Assembly: GCF_901933205.1 (NCBI RefSeq)
Contig: NC_044581.1
Location: 11,233,501 to 11,297,500, forward strand
From: Camarhynchus parvulus
Lineage: Eukaryota > Chordata > Aves > Passeriformes > Thraupidae
Direction: 5' to 3'
DNA length: 64,000 nt
Both the position numbers and the translations under genes were made by a program. The notes beneath the pieces were generated by a model that worked only from the letters and a program-made list of their open reading frames with translations, made no database searches and was not told where the DNA came from. This document shows positions 36,716-48,400 of the stretch, in pieces (position 1 is the first letter of the stretch; every line of letters starts with the position of its first letter).

Positions 36716-37140
36716 TCTCGACTGTGGCGTGTTCTGTGGCATGTGCTGTGACAAGATGTCAGCCTCTGGAGCCACCTTTAGCATATTCTAGAGCTGCTAA
36801 TTTCATTAAATTGTCATAAGAAGGGAGTACATCAACAAGTCAAAGTAGTTTCACTTTTTCTTTCCCACTATTAATTTATTTTGATGTCTAAGCCTTTGTA
36901 TAGGAAGGGAGATGTATATCAAATTGTGTATTCTGTTCTTATTTACTGAAGAAGAAGAAAAAGCAAATTTAAGATTCTGCAGTCTTTCACAAAGGCCAAA
37001 CTTTAATGGACCTCAGAAATGTGGGAAGAAATTAATAAGTAAAACAAAAAGGAAAAAAGAAAAAATTCTATAAGCACAAATGAAATGTGTATGTATATAT
37101 ACAGTCTTAAAGCTCCTGCTTTACAACAGAATAAATAACT

Positions 37141-37240
37141 CCTTGAGCATTAATTTATTTTCATGCTGTTAATTAGAAGCATAATTAATTTTTGTAGATT
37201 ATAAATAATGGTGTGCAAAATGTCATTCCCAGCAGATCAA
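37141..37240. other. possible conserved non-coding element
   Basis: Within 100 bp there are GCATTAATTTATT, TGTTAATTAGAAG and ATAATTAATTTTT homeodomain-type sites, then AGATCAAAGGG, a good TCF/LEF core, at about 37232-37242. Motif clustering is the only support, and the surrounding DNA is also AT-rich. Confidence 0.25.
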
Positions 37241-40200
37241 AGGGAAATAATATAAACATTCTTTAAAAAAGCAAGAGTAACTTGCAATGAAACTAATGAA
37301 ACATGTACTAATGAAAACTATAAATTTGTGTCTGAAGTTAGTAATTTATTGGTAAAATGTAAGGGTTCATTAATCATTCTGCTTTCTCTTATACTTGGCA
37401 CATATGGAAGGAAAATCTCTATGTTTATCACTGCTTCAAATAAACAGTAGCATAAGTAGATTATTCCCAACAGAAAATTTTTTCCCACACCCTAATCTCA
37501 GAGCAATCATTCACTGATCTAAATGAGCAGTTACTTAAACCGCTAAGAAGGGATGCTAATTAGCTAAGGAAAACTAGGCAAGAGTATTTAATTTAAAAAA
37601 AAAATCCAACGCTTTTTTCCCCCCCTGCTCTCTTATTTCTTATGTGTTATTTACTTCTGGCTGGCTTGGATGCTGTCTTCATGGCAGTGTCATAAGTGGG
37701 TGTGTGTTCAGAGGAGGACTTTGGAAGTTCTTCCAAACTTCTTTCCTCCAAAGCTTTGGGTTTGTTGGCTCTGCTCAGCTCTGGTTACCCCTCTCATTTC
37801 CCAGTGGGCTGAGGTATTTACTGGGCTGAAAATGGGAATGGCTGTGAGTCCACCTTGCTCTCTGCAAGCAAGAAGGCTGCAACAGCATCTGCTGGACTCT
37901 AAACACTTTAAAACACGTAAATATTTTCATTTTTCTACAGACACTTCATGCCTTCAGGTCCAAACAGTTCCTGACAAGATATATGCCTTAGAAATAAATA
38001 TCTTTTAGCCTTTGATGCCAAACAGAATCTGCAGCATGTGATGCACAAATAACATCAGAACTCTGCTAGGCTTGTAGATAATGTTGGGTCTCTGCATCCT
38101 GGAAGCTTTCTCTGGTGCGCTAGGCAGCTGTGAGGAGAAGTAAGTGGCACTCACGAGAGAGGAAGAGTTTGTCACCCAGCCACCAGAATCCTTGTTCCTA
38201 CTGTCTGTCCTGGGAACAGACCTGTCCCTCTTCCACACCTCCAGCAGTGCTGAGGAGTGTTGGGATTATGGTCACTGTTTGCACAGGATTGGTGTTGATG
38301 TATTAATCCTGGGTCAAGTCCATCTGTTTGTAAGTCAAATAGCTGCAGAATGGCTTCTTTCAGTGGATTTCTGGCATTTCTGATCACCCAAAGATGTAGA
38401 TTTTTGTGCTTGAGGTGCCCTGGAGATGTGAGCTGTCTTTCTTTTTTGCTAACTGTTGTCTTCAGTACTGTGAGCTCTGCTTGTAGTCATCATGTGAAGA
38501 GGGACAATATTCAACACAGTATTGGGGTAGTACAACATTTCCATGCATTAGAAATTTGAATTTCATCTTTTGGTTCCATTTTACTCATTTTATTCTGCCT
38601 TCTGACTTGCCAGTATTGAGGGATGTAAGGAAGGGTCTTTTGGAAATGCATGGACATTGTCAATAGGCTGCTAATGGCTGCAGGCAAGCTTTCAGGTTTT
38701 AAATTTATGTATTTATTCCATTAAAAATGAAATGATTGTACAGAGGGGAGAGGCACTATGTAGCAACAGCACTATTACTGAATGGATGGCACATATTGGA
38801 TATGGATGAAATTCTAGAACTGTCTTACACCTCATGCCATCTCATTCATTCATCCTTGCTTCTTATTCCAGCAGACAAACAAACAATGCTGTATAAGCAT
38901 GATCCCATCTAATATATAGCTTATTTCCTCTCAATAAATTGTATTCCCTTTACAGTCTCCTTTGCAAGCAGAAGACTCGAATTCTCTCATACACTATCCT
39001 GCAAAAATCCTTCCACCTCAATTTTCCACCTTTAATTCTTCAAGTAGAATTTTAATGTGTTTAAAGATACTTCCAGGAGGGTTGGCAAAGACAAGCTTTT
39101 AACAGATCTAGGTGTTAGAGATTTTGCTGATATTTCTAGAAGGCTGCAAAACTCTGTGAGAACAGTAGAAGCAGAGCTAAATGTTGTTGAGCCCAGGCAA
39201 ATACATTGAGTTTATTCCTGCTTGCAGAGATTAAAAATCAAGCCCATGTAGAGTGTGTAGATTGGTCTTTGTTTAGCCTGTGGGCTGTGATTCACCAGTT
39301 TGGCATTCTGTTGAGTAGCCAGGCATCATTGTCGACCTTTGATGTATTCTCCATTAAAATGCATGTGCTGTACTTCTGGAGGATTGATGAGAGGTGGAAA
39401 AATTGAAGACGTACTAGAAAGAAAACAGAGTAAGAAAGAATTCTCATAGGCTACATAGAAACAATTCATGTCAACATGTGAATAAATACTTCATGTACCT
39501 ATGGCTGTACAAAAACCACTGAAAGACTTCAGGGCTCTGCTGCATTTTGTCTACAAAATTGGTAGCATAGAAAATAGTTTCTAAACAAGAACAAGACACA
39601 TTCTGAACTAATGCTTTTGTGCTCAAAGCAATTGGACATCTGTGATAATAGGTTCTGTTCTTAACTCTGCCACAGGCTTATTTTAAGGCTTAAAAAATGT
39701 TGCAAAAAATGCCTATGTTTCTCTTCTATTGGTAAGAAAAATATGAATCTGATTAGGAAATTGTTGATTATAATTTCTGCAATACCTTGAAATCCTCAGA
39801 GAAGATTACTAAAGACATGAATAGTATTATTTTATAGAGGTTTTACAACTAAAATCTCTAAATTCTCTGACATGAAGGATAGATTGGTTTATGACAGATC
39901 CCTTCACCTGTTTGGTATAACTGCTATGAAAATTAGAAAATAAAGAGCTTGAATCTGAGAAAGCACACTAACAATTTGTAGTTTTGCATAAGTGTTATTT
40001 TAAATTCTGACGTCCAGATGAGATCTTCTACTGGATAGATGCATGGTTTTATATAGTAATATACAGAAATAATGGAGAAGGGGAGGATTCAGAACTATGT
40101 GACTGAAGGCATGAAAGGCTCTCAAAGTCTTTCATGTTATCATCTTTGAATAGTGCTTTGGTCTTTTGTTCCTCCTATGATAGATGATACTTTAGTGTTG

Positions 40201-40740
40201 CAATGACCGAGAAACTCCTTCTCTATGCTGAAGGGGGAAAACATTAGCAGAGATTAAATACATGTTCACTTACTCACAAAATCTTTTCATAAAGCTAATT
40301 GCTACCAATAGTTTTATTTTTCTGTTTTTGATGATATATTACTCATTTATAACTGCTTTCCCTCACGTCATAGCTAAGTGTAATGAGATGTTTCTATGGT
40401 AAAAAATGCTACATTTCTTTGTTGAGTAAAAGAAGTAGGTTTTGAAAAATATTGCAAAATAGCACTATTGTGAGGTTTTTAGTTAAAATGTTAGATAGTG
40501 GCTTCTTAGAGAGATTTATATATCATCTGAGATTGTCTTTATTCTGAATACTGTTATTTTATTATTCATTGCCCAACTCCACAACTTTTATTTTGACCTG
40601 TTTCAGAAGCCTTAGTGAATCCAAACTCTTATACAACAAGTTAAAATTTACAGACTCTGACCTTTAGAAAGAAAGAACTCATGTGAAAATGCTGTTGTCT
40701 CCCTCCAGCATCTATAGGAAATCTAGATGCAAAGTTTGAG

Positions 40741-40782
40741 TTTATTTTTTGGGATTTTTTTGGTGTGTTTTATTTTTTTTTA
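40741..40782. repeat. T/G low-complexity tract
   Basis: T runs broken by GGGA and GGTGTG, ending in a ten-T run. No attached element. Confidence 0.7.
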
Positions 40783-43317
40783 AGTAACAAGGATCTGAGG
40801 GGGTAATTACTGGTTAATTGCTATGCTGTACTACAGAGCTGCTGGGCTCACACAGCTGCTCAGAGAAGCAGGATAGTCCCTTTTTCTTGTACTATGGTAC
40901 AATCACAAGGCTGCCACGGCATCAGCTGGTCATTTTGGCAGGGTTCAGTGGGTATTCTAGACCAAAAAGCACATGCAAATAAAACTGGATCTATTTTGGA
41001 TGTGTACTTTACCAGAGTGCTCCTATAAGACATCTCATTTCATAACACAAGCTCTTTCTAGCCCAGCCATTAAATTGTCATATAATTAAAGCCTTTCTTT
41101 GTTAATTATTAGGTCATGAAATCTGTTCTGCCTCCTGCAAACTAAGGACAAGGCTATGGGAAACTCTATGAGAGATAACTTGGAGAAGTCCAGAAGTCCT
41201 TTAGTCCTTTAGCACTGTACATGTCCGCTCTTATGCAAACACTCTGGGGCCACATTTTATTAAACAGCATTGGAGAATATTCTGAATTTGATTTGGTACA
41301 TTTAACTGGGGTAATCACTGAGGCTGCCCCACTCTTGCAGTAATAATTCTATCATGCTGGTTCGAATATGAGCTGTTAACAATTCTATTTTATGTGCTTT
41401 TTGCAGGCTTTCTGCTACTCTTGTCAGTTATTTTTGAGTTCTATGGGGTATTTTCGGTCTAACCAAGAGCTTCTGAAATGCATCTCATAACATGGAATGA
41501 GGGAGGGGGTACTGCTAAGTGCTCTCAGCTGGTGTGGGTGGGTCATGTGCCCCAATATTGCAGGATCACAAAATGAAAGTCTTTAGGAGCAGGGAACTCA
41601 GCTGCAGCCTATTCCCTGGTGGCAAACTGCTATGTTCCTGTTAGTGGTTGTCACCTTTTGACCATGACACCTAAAAATTAGAAATAGAAGAGAAGGGGGT
41701 TTAACAGGCTCATATTGGAGAAATGCTTTACAAGAATGATGAGCTTGTTTGATTTGTATGTAATGAGCACCAGGTGCCACACCATATGTGTAAGCTGTGT
41801 TACTCACCAACCCCAGTTTCAGAAAATTTGTTGTGTCTGGCCTCTTGTTTTCCTGACTCAGTTTATAGTAACTTCAGATGGGTGACAAAACAGCCTAACA
41901 TTTCAGATTCACTTGGTACCACTGTCCAGGAGAAAATAACATAGGTATACAGGTAATGATGCATTTGAGCAAAATACCTAGTGCTTATAGAGCTCTTTAA
42001 ATCTCCAGATGTGTGTTTTGTTTAGTTTAAAGGCATTATATGAATGATACAATCTACTATATATATCGAAAATTATGTTTATGGAAATGCCTGTATATAT
42101 TTTAGAATATCTTACTTGCCATCTAAATGCAGAACAAGTTCATTTTTACTGAGATGACGTGGCCATGAATGGGAGCTATCAAGCCCTAGAATAGATAATG
42201 ACTGATATGTAAGAGTTGCCTTTAGATATACAGCCATGTTTACAGAGATTATGGGAAGGCTTCATGCAGTTCAGTGCAATTTACTAAATACAATGTGGGA
42301 TGAAATTGCTGCTGTTGGAGCACAGGACAGCTTCAGAAATGAGTAGCTTGGGGGAGGAAAGCCTGATGTATTCACCTGAAACAGAAGGCATTAGTAAATT
42401 TAGATGACTGTTCTCTTGAAATAATTTGCAAAATTGCAATACCTTTGACAGTGAATTCCAGTTAATTGCTTTACAATAAGAGAGCAGTTGTTTTTCCAGG
42501 AACAGCTCCCATATGAGCCTTCCCTAATAAAGTCCTTACTGATTTCTGTCCAATTTCTTCACATGTTCTGTCATGGCATCAGCTTCATTTCTCCTCATCA
42601 CATCTTCTCCGTGGCAGTACCTCAGAGTCCTTTCTATGTTTCAGCCCTGTTTTCTGATGAAGTTGTTTAACTTAGTGTTTTGTAATTGCTCCCCAATGAC
42701 TCCTAAGCTCTTGTGCAGAGGGGACAGAGACAGCACATACCCCCGCTAGTCCAGAGTGAGCCTGTCCTCAGCATGAGCAGTCAGAAGAGATCCTGTGAGA
42801 ATGTACAGGGACAAAGTCCTCTGAGCATCTCCTTAATGGGGACAAAATTTGGCTCTGCCTTTTGTGAAATCTTTAGCAACAATCTCTCTGATAATACTGC
42901 CTGTCTGTTGAGAGTAACTGGCCAGCAGAATCAAAGGAACAGGCAGAGGCACAAGCATAAAAGAGTCGTTTCTTTAGGAAAGCAGGCTAAAAATAATTTG
43001 GCCTTTAGATATCTGCAATATGTTACAAATGTATGGTATGTTACCACACAATTCCTATTTCTCTCTTCTATCCCCAGAAAAGTCTGTGTGCACACACATT
43101 TATTTATTAAACGTGGTGGAGTATTCGAGGGTCTCTCTGTCATGTTATACAAAGCATCAGTGCATGCTGAATTTAAAAATAAAATGAATGCAATTTAACT
43201 GTGAAAAGCCTGCCATTAATTTATGAAATATCTGCTGAAATGGAAGAATACATCTTCCAGGGGAAGTTGTGAACACTTAATGGAGAGAGCTAATAGGATT
43301 GGCCCAGCATAGTTGCA

Positions 43318-43365
43318 ACTAATAGTGTGCAGTGGGATTTTCAAAAGCACTAAGGGAAAAAATAC
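43318..43365. repeat. fragment of an ancient sauropsid repeat (tentative)
   Basis: 'agtgggattttcaaaagcac' followed by 'taag' resembles the 'ggattttcaaaggcacctaa' end of an old palindromic repeat. The segment at 56998-57065 carries the matching 'caaaggcacttatgcccata' part. Only about 45 bases are recognisable and the call is from memory. Confidence 0.35.
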
Positions 43366-43845
43366 TTTAATAGAACTCCCATACTTAATCTTCTCATTGT
43401 TGCTAAGCTTCCATGATATGAACATTCTAACTAATGTTAGGAAATACTTGCCTTGCTAGACTTGTGTCTTCAGACTGTGAAACTGGAAATTCAGTTTTGT
43501 AAAGCACTGATGTTTTCCATGACAATTTCCATATGCTGTACTATTCAATAAATCACCCTAAGCCCATCTTAGGTAGACATACAGATACCTGAGTATCAAA
43601 CCAGAGTAATTTGTCATTGCATTGAACAATTAATGAAACCTTTTAGGAAAGCTATTTATGAAGCCTTAAGGTAGTAAGTGGTATATTTTGGCTGTACAGG
43701 AAAAGCAGTGTGTTCTGGCATTTCTGCAAGGGGGAGAGAGGCCTGTGTAGATGTGCCCAGGTCAGGCTGTGCAGTGCTTGTGCTGGCTGGGAGAGTAGCA
43801 GGGTCCAGGCTTACGTAAGTGTTCTATTTCATGACAATTTAGCTG

Positions 43846-43859
43846 GTTTCCATGGAGAT
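43846..43859 (+). promoter_or_regulatory. RFX X-box-like motif in copy A
   Basis: GTTTCCATGGAGAT resembles the RFX palindrome GTTRCCATGGYAAC, with a good left half and a weak right half. The duplicate at 49808-49821 reads GTTTCTATGGAGAC, where the right half is better and the left worse. It lies in the best preserved block of the duplicated segment. Function is inferred from similarity only. Confidence 0.25.
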
Positions 43860-44150
43860 AATTATGTTGTCACAAACTAAGGGTAAAGATTTCAAGTGCA
43901 AGATAAATAGGAGGAGCACATGGACTTCCAAGCAATAAAGATGTCCTTCTTTTGCTCTGTTGTAACAAAAGGCAACCCTAATCACAGCTGTGAAAGAGCG
44001 AGCTGTCTTTGCGATAAACATTGTTAGCATTCAGTATATCAATACCCTGTATTTCATACCATGCCTCTCAATACCTTTTTCTTTATGATCATGCTTTCAG
44101 TGGATAATAGTTTTCACCAGTTACACTAGAGTGGGGCCAACCCTTTAGCT

Positions 44151-44230
44151 GGAATAAATCAGCCCAGCTGGACTGCAGTCAGTGAAACTGTGCTAAATTA
44201 AAGCTGAATTAAGCTGGGCTGAATTAAACC
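44151..44230. repeat. ancient palindromic (MITE-like) repeat, third
   Basis: Left arm 44151-44169 (GGAATAAATCAGCCCAGCT) and right arm 44212-44230 (AGCTGGGCTGAATTAAACC) are reverse complements at 15 of 19 positions. The centre GACTGCAGTCAGTGAAACTG corresponds to the CCATTGAAGTCAATGG-type core of old sauropsid palindromic repeats, and GGGGCC a little upstream could be the usual outer terminus. The matching interval in duplicate copy B is shorter by about 190 bp and lacks it, so it probably inserted after the duplication. Confidence 0.55.
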
Positions 44231-44525
44231 ATTTGAGAATTTGACTTAACATTGTTCACCTACCCTGCCAAGTGATCAGGTCAATAATATAAACAACAGA
44301 AGAGAGATATCTGATAGATTATTTTTTTCTTTAAGTAGGTTTTCCCTTCAACCCCCTTAGTTATTTGAGACAATAGTTTGGTCAAGCTTTGGACTTACTA
44401 GTGGCCTAACCAATTCCTTGCTGTAAGGGTGTTGTGTGCTCCTGTGTTTTAATCACCATTCTGGTTAATTAGTAAGGTTGCACTTGGATTTCTTTTTTCT
44501 TATTCTTTCCTTTCCCCCCTTCCAG

Positions 44526-44721
44526 CCATAGGCTTATATAAGTTAATGACAAGTGCTTGTTAAAGAGTTGGATGTCATGTTTCCCAAGACTGTTTACAGT
44601 GCTGGTCTGTGAAACTCTTGATTGAAATTGATCTCAGTTTTTAATCGGTTGACAGTACTGGACAGGAGTCTGAATAAAGCCTGAGTGCAGGCATCTATGT
44701 ATGCTAGAAAATAAACTGCAG
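44526..44721 (+). ncRNA. candidate non-coding exon, 196 bp
   Basis: A strong acceptor ends at 44525 (ttattctttcctttcccccc then ttccag) and a near-consensus donor follows 44721 (AACTGCAG|gtgagt). All frames inside contain stops, so a protein exon is unlikely; a long non-coding RNA exon is possible. The exon body is partly shared with the diverged duplicate at about 50320-50500, but neither the pyrimidine tract nor the donor is seen there. If real, splicing was therefore gained or lost in one copy. No partner exon or promoter was identified. Confidence 0.3.
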
Positions 44722-45423
44722 GTGAGTCAAAGCGTGTTTGTCATCTGTAGAGCCACATCCATATGGTACAGATTTGTTAGCTATTGGTTGTGCTGTTAAC
44801 TTGTTGGCCTTGTAAATCACATCTAACATCAAAATAACAAGGAATATCCCCTTTCAGTGGGCAATATGCTCAATTTTTTAAATTTAGAAGCCACTCAACA
44901 CCATTACATGCAAATTACTTGCTACGTGTTGTTGATTGTGGTTCTAAATGTTAACAGTACAATTGAGTTGCCTGAGCACAGGCGCCTGGTGTCACCCTGC
45001 TGCAGGGCTGTCAGAGCTGTGCTGCCTTTAGGGAGACCTTCATGTGCTGGGAGTGTAGAAAAGCTAGTATAGGAGATTGTAATGTAAAGACACTCTTCTC
45101 AGCAGGGTGATTTTCTGTACTCAGTGGGAGATCCATATTGTACTCGTAGAATTTATATTTTCTATATAACGTTTACTTATGCATTAAAGATATTAGTTAT
45201 AAGTAAATATTAGAAGGCAAGGAGAGATACATGCATTGCACAGGTAGCAGACTGTATACTTAGACTATAAATACAAGTTGAAACTCTATATCTTATTTAT
45301 TAATTCAATGGCACTGCCTCAGTTGTGTTCTTTGTTTGGCACTGACAAAAGCTTTTGTAACTTTACCCTGAATCTGGGAGTTCTAGCTTTCTCTCTGTGG
45401 TTTCATGTTACTTGAGTGAGAAA

Positions 45424-48400
45424 GAAGCCCTGGCCAGTGCTGCCCTGTGAGCTGGGGCTCTCTGTGGGAGCCTGGCTGTGGGGGCAGCCCCACTCCCCAG
45501 AGGTGCTGGGAGCCCAGGCTCTGAGAGCTGTGTCCACGTCCTCTTTCTCCTCCAGAGCACAAGTCCTACCCCATTCATGTCATTCTCTCACTCTGCCACC
45601 TGCTTTTAATCTGTGAGTGAGGCTTATTGCTCTTGTGGATCTCATCTGCTTATTTTGTCTTTTTAATTTGCTAAAGTATATGGTAATTAGAATGAGAGAA
45701 TAGAGACATAACAATAAGCAGAAAATTCCTTTGCATTAGCTTTTTTTCACTCAGTTGTTTTCTTATATCCTCTTTTCACTGTATATGTCTTCTCCTTTTT
45801 TTCATTTTTTTCTTCAATATATTATATCTTCAATATTTTTCTTCTTGATATTAGCCTTTGACCCAGGATGCTGTGTTTTCCATCCTACAGGGTTTTTTAA
45901 TTATTTTTTTCACAAAAGAATACATATTTAGGCAACTTGCTAGTTTTCTTTACAAACTAGACTAAAATAGTGACTCAGAACGAAGCAATAAGCTCTCTGA
46001 ATTATACTCTTCAGCCAGCACAGCAGTGGAATGTCCTACCATTAAAAGCAGTTCAGTTTTTCTGTCCATGTCTTAGTTATGCTGTAAAAATGAATTTGGG
46101 AATATTCAAAACCATATGAACTGGGTGAATTTTTAATAGCATGTTTCTCAGATTATTATTTTGTTTTTTGGGGTTTTTTGGTTTTTTTTGGTGAGATTTT
46201 AATATATGAATTTCTAAAATTACCAACTAATCTGTGGTGGGGGTTATTGAAACCTGATTTCCCAAGCACTGAACATTGAGGAAACCCATGGTATCTATCT
46301 TATCCTTCTGAATTCCCAGTGGGGTTTCTGGTACTTGCCACATGAGAAAAGAACAAAGGTCTCAGCTGCATTTCTTTGTGTCTGAATTTGAACTTGTAAG
46401 TCAGGCACATCCCAGAGAGACGCTTGCTCCTGTTAGGGCTACACCCATTGCTGGGACAGCAGCCCTGATGGGGCAGGTTCAAGGCACTGTTTATGTGATG
46501 AAGCACCAGAGTATGAGTAACAGATGCACTCGTTTTCTGCTTGCAGAATGTGTGATTATATCACAGAGTGGCACAACTCTAGGGCAGCCAGAAATGCCTT
46601 GCTAAAGAAAAAGGAAAGACCCTGTTAGTTGCATGGAAGTCCATCAGCAGAGCTGAGGGAAACCTGTGGTACATCAGCTCTTGCTCAGGCTTTGCATTTC
46701 AGATGATTATTTTTACTACATTTCTTCTCCAAGGAGTACATAAAACAGAAATTGCTTGCAAAATCTGTATATGCTAAAATAAAAGTGTTTCTCAGATTGT
46801 AAGAATCTGAGATTTTTACTCACATATACTACAAAAGACAAGAGGGCAGGACATAGTCAGCATCAGTGTGAAGATGGTGCACCTCTGCACCATCTCCAAA
46901 GTAAAAGCAATTTCAGAAGCTGTAGCTTGTTTTTTAAAAGGAACAAAAGACAGATTTGGTCATTCACTTCTGTGCCTTAGTGACTCTCTGGCATTTAAAG
47001 ATGTTGTTTCTCATCCAAGATTTGATGCTAATACTATAACATCAGGTACATTCTTTGATGGTGGTTGGTATTGTGTCTGCTGCAGTTAGATATGGATATC
47101 TATCAGACCTTCAGGTTATTTAATCCTATTGAACAACCCTGTGAGATGTAATAATTGATTTATACAATGATCTCTGGCTTGCATTTATACTGTCTACCAA
47201 AGGACTCCTGGGTCTTAACACTTGTATTGAGAGAATTTCAAAGGGCTCATGGGGGATGGCAATAACTCAGATGATATCAAAAGGCCATTTCAGTGCCTGG
47301 GAGTCTGGGATAGTTTGCAAAGTGCTCCAGTGTCCTCAGAGGTCAAATTAACCACACCGTGTTGTATAGCTGCTGTTAGTTTGGTTGCAAATCAAATGTC
47401 CTTCCTTTGGTAGTGCTTCAGAATGGAACATTTTGTGAGAGTGTTCATCCAAGCTTTCCAGTAAAGACAATGACTTAAAAAATAAATCTTTGTGATAGGG
47501 TTTAACCTTTCATGGCAAGAACCTGTTAATGGCAGCTCTTCCCTTTAGAAATGTATTATGGAAAGATAGGCTTAAAAGCTGTTCTCTGCTTTTGCCACAG
47601 CTATTTTATTCACCAATAAAATTTTAAATTCCATGTACTATGGTAAGTTTGCAAAGGGACTGTGGAGGAAAGGAGCAGTGTAATGTCATACTTGAGTCAT
47701 TAGGATTATATTTTCCCTTGTCCATTATTTTTCTTACAGCAACAGGAAAGTGTCAAATGGAGAATAAGTAGGCAGCAATGTCAAGGCTTGTCACTCTTAC
47801 CAACTCTAGCAAGGGTAGGCTTGCAGCTCCTGGTGGTATTTCCTCCCTGCCTTCACCATCCATGCTGCTTTCACTGCAGACAAAAGTGCATTTTTCCTTT
47901 TTTAATTTTGGATGCTGAGGAATTGTGCCAGGTTGAGCTGGCAAAGAACTAAGTGCCACAGCAGGGAGAAAGATTCATAAATGATGAAGACACAATCTCT
48001 TAAACTCCCTAGCTCACAGGTGTTTTGTTATTAATGAAGCTGAAAAAGATGCTCCAAATGATGTCTCCTCCTTGTCATGAGACCTCTGGCAGCTTTTTGT
48101 GACTGAAAGATCCTGGTCTTGCAGGTGTGTGGGATAAACTTGCAAGCCAAAATGGTGAAACAAGAGAGAAAGAAAAACATTCACATACACAAGGGATTGT
48201 AGAGACGGGAGAGAAATTTAAAAACCCTCAGTCAGTGCATAGTGAAATGTATTCTGTCAATATATGGGAAAAGAGATAACTACAAACTTCATCTCCATGC
48301 ATCTTATTTATCCCTCCAGCCCACATACACCTGGCAGCAAAGAGAATTGTCATCTGGTCTGTAACCCTACACTGACATCCTTACTAAATCCCTAAGCAGA

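Larger units (their letters stand above)
36258..36753 (+). mobile_element. solo LTR of an endogenous retrovirus (copy 2)
   Basis: A 496-bp unit starts TGTAGGTGCCCAG and ends GCTGTGACA. It is flanked on both sides by AGATGT (36252-36257 and 36754-36759), a perfect 6-bp target-site duplication that fixes both ends. It belongs to the same family and orientation as 6929-7409. The first 146 bases are about 95% identical, the minisatellite has four units where copy 1 has six, and the TATA box is intact (TATAAAAG). The leader/U5 part carries three copies of the GCCTTCTG-centred repeat where copy 1 has two. No coding region or second LTR is present, so this is a solo LTR. The intact target duplication suggests it is younger or less mutated than copy 1. 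The 6-bp duplication points to a class II (ERVK-like) element; the family name is not known to me. Confidence 0.88.
36754..43299. other. non-coding stretch, no gene recognised
   Basis: Mostly AT-rich unique DNA. T-rich simple sequence lies at 40741-40782. A 161-codon frame at 42713-43198 has no recognisable domain, signal peptide or repeat. The AT-rich segment at 37141-37240 is listed separately. Confidence 0.5.
43668..45423 (+). repeat. diverged duplicated segment, copy A
   Basis: Six separate blocks in this interval recur in the same order and orientation at 49609-51123. The pairs are 43668-43695/49609-49645, 43797-43978/49761-49951, 44461/50232 (CTGGTTA... block), 44549/50327 (ACAAGTGCTTG versus ACAAATGCTTG), 44781/50541 (CTATTGGTTG versus TTATTGGATA) and 45301-45423/50963-51123. 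Offsets drift from 5950 through 5962, 5771, 5778 and 5760 to about 5700, as expected with indels. The second block is about 75-85% identical and has TATGGAGA/CATGGAGA then TTGTCACAAACT in both copies. This copy also holds a palindromic repeat (44151-44230) missing from copy B, which accounts for much of the offset change. It is either an old tandem duplication or two copies of an unrecognised interspersed repeat. Confidence 0.72.

Noticed and set aside
42713..43198. 161-codon open frame on the plus strand
   Set aside because: No recognisable domain, no splice or promoter context, and a length within chance expectation for 64 kb in six frames.
43839..44030. Conserved peptide on the minus strand shared with 49669-49881 (VCDNIIISMET versus VCDNVIVSIET)
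   Set aside because: The changes between the two DNA copies are mostly amino-acid-changing and the frames are otherwise unrelated, so this is a by-product of DNA duplication.
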